NCBI GenBank assembly: GCA_026929865.2
Contig: CM049416.1
Coordinates: 15,212,501-15,276,500, forward strand
Reading direction: 5' to 3'
Origin: Hyperoplus lanceolatus
Taxonomy: Eukaryota > Chordata > Actinopteri > Uranoscopiformes > Ammodytidae
Length of the DNA stretch: 64,000 bases
Shown here: piece by piece, positions 26,719 through 37,900 of the stretch
How positions within the stretch are numbered: position 1 is the first letter of the stretch
Layout of the letters: the number at the start of each line of letters is the position of its first letter
Made by a program: the position numbers and the translations under genes
Notes under the pieces: generated by a model
The model's input: the letters and a program-made list of their open reading frames with translations, nothing else
What the model was told of the DNA's origin: nothing
Databases searched by the model: none

Positions 26719-27025
26719 ATCACAGATACGACAGAAATTAAATAGCAAAATGACCTCAGTGTGCAGTCCGAGTTACAGGAATGCACCATTGCAAGTTATA
26801 TTCAGTCATGTTTAGGTGTTAAATTCACCCTGTAGTTTTAGCACATTCCCCCTCTTGCTCATGGTCTTTGTGCATGTGACTACAGCCGAATATACAAGCA
26901 GTGATTTATTGCAGGCTACGGACAAAAGCACATGCAAACGTGCGGGCAGGCGCAATAACGACCCGTTCCCCCCTCCTTAACAAGAGGAGATGACAAGTGG
27001 AGGAGCCGATGGTGATGTAGCCTAC

Positions 27026-27108
27026 CTGTCATCGTAGCAGAAATCTGCGTCCAGCGTGTTCAGATAGAGACCCACAGCCACGGCGGTGCACACCAGCTCC
27101 GTGATCAT
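27026..27108 (-). CDS. tmtc2: tmtc2 first coding exon (5' part of gene only)
   Basis: This exon starts at an ATG (27,108-27,106) and runs 83 nt to a consensus donor (GACAG|gtaggc at 27,026), ending in phase 2. It encodes 27 residues plus two bases: MITELV, a hydrophobic stretch, then GLYLNTLDADFCYDDS. This matches the N-terminus of vertebrate TMTC2 as I remember it (MIAELV...LYLNTLSADFCYDDS). TMTC2 is a multi-pass ER membrane protein with C-terminal TPR repeats. It belongs to the TMTC1-4 O-mannosyltransferases, which modify cadherin EC domains, and it also binds SERCA2B. The exon supplies the start of the first membrane segment and the luminal Asp-containing motif. The next exon, expected to begin near RAIKTN, is absent, so the gene continues beyond position 1. 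The order tmtc2-mettl25-ccdc59 is the same as in mammals, which supports the call. Whether this is the a or b teleost paralogue cannot be decided here. Confidence 0.9.
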
Positions 27109-27530
27109 CTCTCAAAACCAAATTAGGAGAGGAACTGTTGATAGAAATGATTGGAAATCAGGTCCCCCCCCTCTTCCACACCGCCACCACCACCACCACC
27201 TCTCTGTCAAGTCTGTGTTATTGTGCTCTCAATTCAGCCGCACGGCTCTCCGGACACAACGCGGTGCTTTTCCCATGGCATGCAAAGGATGTCAAAGTTT
27301 GCCATATTCCCCTCTAACCCATTGTGTTGAGCGGTGGGTCAGGTGTGACGAGAGTTGAAGCTATCGCCGGGTCCAGATCGGATCTGTACGCATTTCTGTA
27401 CTGCGGTGTCCCGTCAGTGTGCGCATCTCTCCGCCTTGGCAGTGGAGAGAGTAGAGCGACGAGACGCATGTGGTTTTCAGGGAGGCTGCGCATGCGCAGT
27501 AGGCTCTGCACTGGAGGAGGGAAAAAGGTG
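27109..27530 (-). promoter_or_regulatory. tmtc2: tmtc2 5' UTR and CpG-containing promoter region
   Basis: The 400 bp upstream of the tmtc2 start codon are richer in G, C and CpG than the flanking AT-rich DNA. They carry a perfect 12-bp palindrome, TGCGCATGCGCA, at about 27,487-27,498, which is the NRF1 binding motif typical of TATA-less vertebrate promoters. I see no TATA box. The transcription start is not defined by the sequence; it probably lies between the NRF1 site and the ATG. The open frames here on both strands look like by-products of GC content. Confidence 0.6.
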
Positions 27531-29865
27531 GGAGTGTGTGGGAATTAAATAAGTAATTGTGTTTTTTTACGCATTATAGAAGGAATAGAATAAGACTCCA
27601 ACGTGCACAAGAAGTCAAGCATGAACATTTTGAGCTGTTTGCATGTCTGTCTGTTTTTACTCAGCAAATATTGTAGTTTCTGCACCTTGGAAGTGTTTTA
27701 CTGTCTTGACTATTTTGACAATGAAATAAACAAAAAATAAATAAAATCAAAAACGATATTGTAAAAAATATATAACCTAGTATATAGTAAAAATGTATAA
27801 ATCAGGCGTTAAAAATCTTTTTTTAAAAACATTTCTTTGAAACTTTAGGGAAGATTAATTTTGACCGAATTAGAATAGTTAGAGTTACATTGGACATAAA
27901 TCTTATAGAAACTGTACAGCAAAGTATTGTTATATCGCAGTCATTTAAAAATAATTTTTGACTGTAAAACAACGGTTCATTACAGTAAGTCTAACATAAT
28001 GCTATATCACAGTAATTTGCTGGCTTAACTGACTGTTACATCATAACAGCATACATGCAGATTTCATTTATTAACCTATAGTTTACTGTAAAACTATCAC
28101 TTTTGTGTTATGAAAGTACTGCAACTGGCGGCCAGTCATTTACTGTAAACCCTTCAGTCAAATATTTTAAACTGTACATGAGGCACTTGAAGCACTTTAA
28201 GTTTGAGATTTTATTTACCATTTAGTTTGCGGTTTCCTGCTAAACAGCTGAGCTGCTGCTGCTGCTGTATCATAATATCTCATTCCAACCCCAAATTAAA
28301 AATATTGATTCATTAGCTATAAACCTCCCACCCCCATCCCCCTCCCCGCTGACTACCAGCTGGGCCAACGCCTGTTCCTCGCTCAGAGCTCCCAAGTAAA
28401 GAAATCCAGAGCAGAACGGCAGAGAAGGAAAAACAGATGGTTAGAGACGGATGTACAGAGCTGGGGGAGACAGTGACTGAGCATTACGGGCCAAAGATAG
28501 AAAGCAATTTGTAACAGTGGCATCCAGTGAACCTGATTCTGAACAAGGCTTGACCTTGACCTCATGGAACCCGCCGGTCTCTTTAGACGAGGGCCTCCTG
28601 AGTTTTTTGCACCTGAGACTTATGTTGAAGCGCTTCCTCTTCTGTTGCAACCATCCGTGAAGAGTGTGTTTGGGTTGTGGAAGGACACATTACCTGTAGA
28701 AATCTTTAAAAACAGCCTTCCTCTTGTTGGTTTTGCTGGATTGAATTGTACAGTTACAAATGGAATTAATGAATCTTTATTTCGAATGATATAAAAAAGT
28801 GATGCTTGGGGGGAAAAAAAATATATCTAATTTCAACATAATACACACTAGACCCGTTCGAAAAGGATTAGGAAGAAGCCTCTGCTTTTTAAGTCCTACC
28901 ATAAATGTTCACCATAAACACGTGCAAAATCCAATAAAATAAAATAAACAGACAATTTTAATTAAAAGAAAATTCTACTGGAATCAAGCTTTTAAAGAAA
29001 AAAAACATTATCGCAACATAGACCAAACAAATCCATACTCAAAGGCAAACATAACGCCTACAAGATGCACACTGTGCTGTCGCTCTGCCACATGGGGACA
29101 AGGGCTGCTCTGTCACTAGTGATTAAGGGATTAGCTAAGGAAAAAGAGAGAAATATTCCTACAGAGTATAAACAGGCACAGGGCAAAACAAACACATTAC
29201 AGGACAAGAAGTGTTTACTGTCTGTGACTGATTACCTGCTACGTCCTCACCGTGGCGACGCGCAATGAACATACTGCTTTCTCTTTAGGCGTAAACAGGC
29301 ACCAGTCCTGAATAAAAACATACTTTTGGTTTTAGATGCAAGTCTAAATGTGCATTCAAGTGCTCTGGTAAATGAATGATGAGGAAACACTCGGTTTGCG
29401 TGCACTGTTTGTTCATTTTGTATCTCCACATTTCAAACTGGAAGTGTAAATATTTGCCACTTTTGATGAATGTGTTTTTTCTTCTGTTTTAGGAAGTGAC
29501 AATCATTTACAATGCAAAGCGCATGGGTTTTCCTTAATTTTGTCTTGCTCATCAACAATGCAGATGCTTGCATGTTTTAGTCGAAACTGTCCTTTGTAAA
29601 GGCCTTCAACGTGGGCCGACGCGCTTCAGTTAGCAGCCTGGTAGCTATGCTAGCCTAGCTCTGTCTAAATGTAACAAAATACATACCTAAGCTAATAGGT
29701 ACAAAAACAAAAGGAGTGTCAAACGACAAGACTTCAGCAATACATACAAATCCCAACTCTTTGCAACAACCTATAGCTGTTTCCAGTTTTTATGCCAATG
29801 TATTAACATATAAAAAAAACTTAGCGTTTCACAGCAAGCTAGCTGTTTCCAGTCGGGGTCAACCC
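27531..29865. other. Intergenic, tmtc2 5' side
   Basis: AT-rich sequence without a gene. Reading frames at about 28,380-28,790 have no recognisable family and no splice or codon support. About 29,600-29,850 has GCTAGC/AGCTAG-rich text like parts of common fish repeats, with no clear ends. Confidence 0.55.
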
Positions 29866-30090
29866 AATGTTCCCAGGGCTCGATGTACCAAAGGCTCAAT
29901 GTTCCCTGGTTTATATTGCACCAAGTAGGACATAATTAATCCCACAGCCTTATGTTCCTGAAATTGCCGATTAGGTTCAGGCATCACAGCTGGGTGGTTA
30001 CGGTAAGGGGACAGGGAGAGGGTTAGGGTTAGGAGTAAAGTGAAACACACACACACACACACACTGGAAATATTGAGCCCTGGGAACATT
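29866..30090. mobile_element. Short element with perfect 16-bp inverted ends
   Basis: AATGTTCCCAGGGCTC at 29,866-29,881 and its exact complement GAGCCCTGGGAACATT at 30,075-30,090. An internal copy of the end (GGCTCAATGTTCCCTGG) lies near 29,892. The interior has two TTAGGG units and a short CA array. 225 bp, no coding capacity. Confidence 0.75.
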
Positions 30091-33000
30091 GAAACACTTC
30101 CTTTCCAGTCTTTATGTTATGTGTCTAGAATTATATTTAGAGGACAGATATGAGAATAACATCTGATCTAAAGCTGTGCTTGGGCATAAAGGAAAGCACA
30201 CTTACATTATTTGCATACATTTGACCGCTGGACAGTGTTTAGAGTCTAGGTTAAAGCAAAGAGTAATGTCCCTGCACAGACATGTAAATTAGCATCACTA
30301 GATGCACTGGCTATGTCAAATTGTCTGATGTTTTGGTGTTGTGTTGTGTTTTTTGTTGTATAATGGTTTTTTTTATATGCAGTGTTTCACTAATGTTTTG
30401 TTTTGTTTTATAGTACACATATCTTATCAGAGAGCCTAAGGCCAAACTGGCCAACAGAACAATGTTTCCCCTCCAAATCTAATTCCGTTGACGCTGTTAT
30501 TGAGAGATTTCTGCTCCCTTTTTAGCCATACAATGCAAGTAATGGTAATTTTCCCCATGTAATTTACTCCGGAATCACTGCTTCTTCACTCCAGCAGATA
30601 AACATCACACAGGAAACAGATAATCACAGCTGGAGGGACCGGGGGAACCAGGCCCTGCCCTCACAGGAATAGCACACTCATGGTATTAATATCAACACTG
30701 AAGCCCAGCAACCTAAAAATCAGGAGATATCACGCACCAAATCAAATTCCACCCTGGTGTGTGGAACATCCGCTAGGGTGTCACCTCCTCATTCTGCTCA
30801 GGACGATCAGAAAATCAACTGAGGAGGAAAAATAACTGTGGGGGGGGGGGGGGGGTGCTGTTTGGGTTTAGGTCTGAATTAAAAATGGAGAAGCTAATGA
30901 GTGTTTATTATTTTACAGTTTTTGTTAAATGACACTAATGATGCACTGTAAAATGGCCGCTTTCAGAAAAGCAAAGGAAAACAAATTAGAAAACTAAAAT
31001 CAAGCAAAAAGAGATTAAGTAAATACATTACCATATCCAACAATAACAGCATCAGCGGCTCATGATGCCCTTTACAATTATCATTACTTTGTGCAATGAG
31101 TTTGATGTCTTTTGGAGTCAGATGATGTGCTATAAAGGTGGGGGGGATGCTTAACCTTATTAGTTAAATTACTTTAGAGGCTTTTCTACTGAGACTACAG
31201 AGTGCAGCACTTTACTGTAAAATACATCCAATTTGTTAACTCATTGCATTTTGTCACCTCAGGAAAATCTTTAGACCCAATGACAGTCAAGGACAGTGTG
31301 AATACTAAATGGTTAATTGTGCATGACACTTTCTAATGTGAGTGTCGTTCCACCTCAATTTATTTTTGTCACATCCATTAGACTTTGCAGTTCGTGCCAA
31401 CACGAGGTTCGAGATCAGGGGTTGGGTATTGCTTTCTAAAAAGCCATGCATACAATGTTTCTAATTCTCTCTGACTGTTTTCTATAACTTGGCAGATGTT
31501 TTCAAATGGATCTGATCTAATATTGATCCTAATTTCATTGCAAAAAAGGAATGGGCAAGATTAATGGAAAATTTGAATCAGGGGGACCCGTTTAGTTTTT
31601 TCGGAAATACGAGATGACGCCGAGAACAGCAGCTGTCACTTCTTAAAGTGTTTTGGTGGTCGGGTGACATTGTCTGAGGCTCAGAGTGAAACATTTGCAC
31701 AACTTGCCGTCCACAGATACACCTCTGACAGGTGTTTAATACATACAGTATTTGTCCATATGGCTCTTTGGAGAATAATTCCGCAGTGACTTTAAGTGAT
31801 GATATCAAGTCTTATGTTTTTAATCTAACAAAAGCAAGGGTGTGCCCAGCCCAGTGTCCAGCCAAATCCCCTCTTTCTCAAAGGGAAGGTGTCTGGCAAA
31901 GACATGGAGTTTGTTAAACACTGGAGGGGCATGATGGTGGCAGCCAGGGCCACTTTTTGGCAACCAGCTGTGGTGATGGCTGTCTGCCCAGGGCCTCCAC
32001 CCAAAAACAAAATCCCCTTTGTACTTGTTGGATGGTTAAAAATGGGCCACCATGATAATTTAGTTGGAAGACCGTAAGATAGAAGGTGTTCTCGTTTAGC
32101 TTTTCTTTCACCATCTCTATATGAGCATGTCACTCCTCTTTACTCATTTTCAAGTCTTGTTTATGCCGGATAAAGCTGGCCGCTTCACAAGGAAGTATAC
32201 CATTACTGACCGAAGTTTACAGACTTGAAGTGTAGGTCTAAACTTCCTGTTTGTGAAGTTGGAGGAACCCTGAGAGGATTTCTCAAATCAAGGAGGATGG
32301 CAGAGATGTTGATTCATATCCGCCACCATGAGAAACTGTGATCGGGGCGAAGTGTTTGACGCACTCCCCTCACTTCCCCTCCACTTCCTCTCATTCCTAC
32401 CTTGCAATGAAAAGTCATCTGGGGTGGGTCTGCCTTTGCATGATTCCCCCTGCAGACTATTTTTGTCTCCCAGCCTTCATCGCATCCTGCAACCGTTTTT
32501 CCTGTCTTCTGTAAAGTGCAAAGTCAAAGTATCTAGCAATTAATCTCCTCTGTTGCCTGTATAACCTTTGCAGGTTTGGTTTTTCTTTCCATGCTGCTTT
32601 GCATGTTTGTATTAGAAATAGGCCTTTCATCGTGTCGTTTGCCCTGTCTTCTATGTGGGCACATGAAAGAGAATGTGCCCGGGCGTGTTTATATATACAT
32701 ATATGTGCGCAAACATGCGTGCGGGCATCGAGGGCAGGACAGGTCGACAGGACGTGACTCACTCGGCCACAACAAAAGGCAACATTTATATCCCAAAACA
32801 AGCCTCGAACACATCTTGAACTGCTTGCGTTCGTGTCGGTCCAGTTTGGCCACTAGAGCAGGCTGTCAGTGGGAAACACGATCCTGGATACAAACATGGT
32901 CCAGACGCAGCAGAGAGCCGCAGCATCTGTCTTTATTGAGTTGAAAATAAAACTCCGGGACACAGATTCACCGCAGCAACATTGACAGACCTGTGGATGG

Positions 33001-34485
33001 CCTACAGATGCTGCAGCTACAGTGGCCAGTAATGGGCCAAGTAGAGGATGTGATGGGAGGTATAGTGCTTTGTGCTGCACAGTGGGGAAGTATCATGTTC
33101 CCTTTGTTTCGTGATAATTGTGTTCAAGATGTATGGATGTTCCCGCAGAGCTCTAATCAACACTGTTCACAGTTCACATGCATAGCTTCCATTAACCATT
33201 ACTGACTCAGTGGTGGATTCTGAGACAAAGAGGGCCCAATATGACCCAATTAAAAGTTGCTTGTGAAAGAGAGAAACATTTTTGTTAGACCCATCTACAT
33301 ATGAACTCGCCATGTTCCAAATGTGTCAATTTTAATTAATTGCAAACTGCATGTCATCCTAAGGAGATGTAAGAACAATTTTCATACAATTGAACTATGT
33401 TTAGGATGGTTTTGGTCAAATTTGCATGCATGCTAGCTACTGCTTGGAGTGGAAGATGGTGAGCATTTCAACCAGTTATCCATTATGTTTAGCTAACTTT
33501 TTCAACATTATCCAATAATTTTCTCTACTAGACACATTTTCCCGTTAGCTTACAATTCAATACTTTAATCATTATGCATTGGCTAATCACTTCAATACTG
33601 CATCCATTACTTTTGTCTTTATATTTCCACCATTTATCTGTTGGCTAACTATCATTATTCCAATCATGTATCTATTACTTAACCTAGGTTATCTATTTCA
33701 ACCATTCAGTCAAGTGTTTCAACTTCAAAATCGTCAAATCATAAATTCTATATGTTTGGTCTACATACCCGCAGGCAACTCTAGAAGTACCCCTTCTTGG
33801 GAATCACTGAACTAGGTCATCTCTTTGTTGTGTAGTGTAAACAGAAGAATATCTAAGTGAATTTCCAATCTACTACACATTTATGTTCTTTTTTCTATGC
33901 CCAAGTATGCGTACGTCTGACAGTTGCAAGAAATTGTCACTTATAGTATTTCAAATAGTATAATTTCATTACTGAAGTTAATGACAGTCCCACTGTTGAA
34001 TAGATTGATGTTTCTGTTACCCTAAATGCTCCATTTTCCATTTTCACTTTCTATTGGCCTTACAATAATTCCCACAATCATAATTCATTTGTGCTCTTGA
34101 GCCTATACCATTTGTTAACAAACATATAAGAAGAGCGTGATTTATTTAATGACCAAGAAAAAAGCCAAACAGAAGTAAAGATTCAGAGGGGTCAAGGTCG
34201 CCTCTTGCCCTGTCGATCTCCCCCCCACTTCCTCTAGTTTAGGAACCTAGAAATGGGGTTTCCAGACCTGTCATCCAAGGGGATCCAAGCCTCCCTAAAT
34301 CCCTCAATGCCCCAGGCTCCCTGAACGATCCTTAAAAAACAATTCTCAAGAGTCGCTAAACATAGAGACAAAAGACTTGGACGGATACAATTCCATCAAA
34401 CAGGCCTGACTGTTTTTCCAGGTGTTTGGAGCATGTGTTTTCATGAGTACAACGTCAAGGACTAAACACTAAAAACGGTTGAAGA
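30091..34485. other. Intergenic between tmtc2 and mettl25
   Basis: No gene found. A G16 run lies at 30,840-30,855. The longer open frames on both strands at about 31,580-32,130 and 32,330-33,080 have no conserved motif, start context or splice signals, and overlap each other antisense. I treat them as chance. Confidence 0.6.
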
Positions 34486-34491
34486 TTTATT
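34486..34491 (-). terminator. mettl25: Probable mettl25 poly(A) signal
   Basis: AATAAA on the minus strand about 185 bp after the mettl25 stop codon (34,674). It is the first canonical hexamer after the stop. The position is an inference; no transcript evidence was available. Confidence 0.45.
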
Positions 34492-34673
34492 TTTCATCAA
34501 AAACAGTAAAGCGGATAAAACAAAACAAGATGTTACTGGACCGCATAAATCCCAAATTGAGATGACACGTATAATTAAAACAAGCACAAGAGGATACAAA
34601 CATAATACAATCAAACTGATATAATCACGGGCCAATCAACCAGCGTATTATAACCATGTGCATATGTATACAT

Positions 34674-34795
34674 TCACAAATTTCTGTCTTGATAACTCTT
34701 CAGTCCAACGACAGCATAACATCTTGGCGAAAGCAGTGGATCAAAGAGTTGAACCAGTGCAGAGAATGATAAATCCTGCAGGACACAAAACACCC

Positions 34796-34859
<64 letters not shown>

Positions 34860-34860
34860 A

Positions 34861-34915
<55 letters not shown>

Positions 34916-37900
34916 CAATAAGACAAAATAGAACTGAATAAAAAACATGTGGACATAAAATATCTCGATTCTCCTTCCAGTTGAGCTTTGTGGCTTCTGG
35001 CATCCTCTGCTGTATGATGCTCTCACTATTAAAGATTTCTCTATTGACTGCCTTAGACGAGAAACATCTGTACAAATATTGTGTCAGGTGGACTCCTGTG
35101 CATGAGTAAAACAAGTTTGTCCCCGTTGATGGCTGGCTGTTTAGACGTAGGTCATTTTGGAATAGAAATGAATATTCAGCCACAAAATTGCCTTTGCATG
35201 GCTGTACTTTTGGTGCATTCATACAATGTCTGCAAAATGGTAAGACTGTGCAAACCTCCTATTGTCTGATAGGGAGGGATCATGCATTCTTCCAATCTAG
35301 CCATTCTAGTAATTCAAAAAGCCTATGAGCTACCTCCGCTATAATTTTTTTTTGAAGGAGTTCCTAACAAGTGAACCAGATACAAACATTGTATAACTGC
35401 ATTTACTGTAAATAAATTATTATTATATTGTTGTTTTTTAGCTGACAGCTATAGAGGCTTTGCAGCTGTATTGGAACCAGTTTTGTGGTTCTGTATAGTT
35501 CAGTCCAATAAGTAAGATATTATGTGATCAGTGCTAAAGAAAATGAAAGATTTAGATTTTAAGCTGGTAAACCGCCATGTCCTTTTATTCAGCTTGTTAG
35601 CATGCTAATAAGACTTGCTAATAAGTAATAAAGTACAGTGAGCGCGTATAGGAAATAATTCAGCGGGGTTGTGGTCATGAACAAAAATATAGCAAGATGT
35701 ACATTTTGACCCAACGATGGTCCTATTTAATATGCTTGGTGGTCACCAACGTTCTTAGGAACCATGTATGTCTATACTTAATTGTATGGCAATGGCAATC
35801 GAGCCAATAGTTGAAACTACAAATATCATGAATGATGTAATTAGTCAGTAGATCACAAAGGTCAGAAGGGTTTATCCTATGGGGGACCATGACACAACAT
35901 TTCATGGCAATCCATCCAAAAGTTGTGAAGTTGAGATTTCAGTCCTGAACCTACCGACCAGTGTTTGAGGAATGAAAATCCCCTTGAATTTGATGCTAAA
36001 ATGTCAATTCTTGCACACGATCACCATATCTTATCATACATAGTTTGTCAGAATACATTGCTTAATTAATCATTGTTTGACATGGCCTGAAGACATTACG
36101 GAAATGTTCAAAATGGTACAGTGTGATTCTGGCTGATAATCACAGCTATGGCTCAGAACTTTAAGAGCTTGATCTGTGTGTGTTTATGTTCTTCAGCATT
36201 CTTATCATCATATGGATCATATTCACATTCATCCATCACCTCCTCCTTTTTTCCTCCTCTTGCTCCTCCTCGAGGGAGATCTCTCAGAGTTGACCAGCTC
36301 TCTTGAAGTTATGTATTTTGATTACACAACCCCCATTAAGGAAGTCCACCTGACACATGCAATCACAACTTCAAAGCTCCCGGCTTGTACATATCTCATC
36401 GCAATGACTCGGACTTAAGATTAGCATGTTGTGTTTCGCTGCAGAAGCACAAGATGTTAAATTGAGGGCTGGCTTTAATTCAGCTGACACCTATACTGTT
36501 GTCAGTGGTTTGGACTTAAAAAAATTGCAATTTGAAACTGATCATCTGTTTTTCTCTAACACACAAACACACTTTTTGGGACTTTACATAGACCTAAACT
36601 GATTTCCTGGAGATATGCCCTTACTATAACCATAACCGGTACTTAACTCCTAAACCTAAACCGGCCTAAACCTAACTCTTACCCTAACCTGAACTACTAG
36701 CCCACAACTCGGCATCCCCAGTTGCACAGGCTGTCCCCATTCAACTGTTCTAATTTAGTCTATTGTGTTTCTCTAAAAGGTGACTTAAGTCAGAAACCAC
36801 ACACACTAAAGCTGTGGAGCTCTGCAATAATTCTGTGGACATTTTAAAGCCAAAAGTTCCACATGCTTTCGACTACATATAACCTCAGCAGGCGGTCCGT
36901 GTGAAAAGATTGAGTCTGCGCTTTTTATTTCTTACACACACCTCAGCTGCGGCACAACTTCCTGCCTCCCAGCATGTGAACTTCCCCAGGCCTCTTCCTG
37001 ACTTTATTATCCGCTCACTATGACTTCATATCCAGCGGACTTTGAGTATTCCAGGTTGCCTCATATACAGTAGTTCACAGACAAGTCAGAGTCACACCTG
37101 AGTTCAAATTGAATTGAAATGATAAGTACCTGTTCTTTCAGGTAGCAGAGGCGATCCAGGAGGATCAGACCTTCGATACATGGAGCCAGGGCCACCTTCA
37201 GCTTCACATAGATAGTAACATGAGACAAGAAAAATCTGTTTAGGATTACTTTAAGTATATGTATCTGGTACAAAATGCCACTTTCTTTTAAAGGCAATTC
37301 CAAAAATCCACCATGACTAGTGTCTTCCCACTATCTGGTGGGTGATCCCTGAAAAACCTTTTCCTGCTGAATGTCATGGAAGAAAATTGTTATGTTGGTT
37401 GACACCAAAATGAGTGACCTCAGCTGAAAGCAGAAGCTGGTTTTCTTCCAGTTCTGTCTAATCATTGCTGTATTACTTTTCCCCGCAGACTGCGATGATC
37501 TCACTTAATGGTCTGCAGTTTATTGGCATTATACATCTCATTTTACAAGAATGTTAATGTCTAACGCAAAGTAGCTTTTAAACAGGTTATTGCTGCTCTA
37601 CATATGTGATAACTTGGATATAATACATAGATGTTGAACAAGGAGAACCTACCATATTGAAGGCATGCATTTCATTCATTCGCGGCCTGTATGTGTCGTG
37701 GTAACCCTGGACATCCCTGTCGGAAAGCTGAAGAGAAAGAGAGCAAGGTGCTTAAGAAACAATTTGAGGGTCTTGAACATGAATACAGTGGAGTAAAAAG
37801 GAGAGATGGAAGGTGATGTAAAAGAAAAAAAAGGGTATATGTCTTGAAATTTTGAGTGACACCACACACAGACAGGAACATGTCCTCCTTTATTCCCATT

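Larger units (their letters stand above)
1..27025 (-). other. tmtc2: tmtc2 intron 1 (5' part), repeat-rich
   Basis: The whole stretch left of the first tmtc2 exon is intron or beyond. No further tmtc2 exon was found on the minus strand. Elements I could delimit are listed separately. Stretches with nothing recognised: 1-780, 1,000-2,460, 2,530-4,880, 6,800-8,526, 9,740-10,980, 11,340-15,590, 19,652-20,870, 21,400-22,520, 22,980-24,530, 24,620-25,865 and 26,730-27,025. Weak resemblance to GCTAGC-rich fish repeats occurs at about 5,770-5,990, 10,990-11,270 and 14,200-14,300. Conserved enhancers could hide here, but single-sequence inspection cannot show them. Confidence 0.7.

Noticed and set aside
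30020-30036. Interstitial telomere sequence
   Set aside because: Only two TTAGGG units, inside a short inverted-repeat element; no array.
31580-33080. Overlapping frames of 60-120 codons on both strands
   Set aside because: No conserved motif, splice support or start context, and the frames lie antisense to each other.
34674-35222. Open frame of 182 codons with a poly-Gly/Cys-Val middle
   Set aside because: Only its last 33 codons (34,674-34,775) are exon; the rest is homopolymer and TG repeat in an intron.
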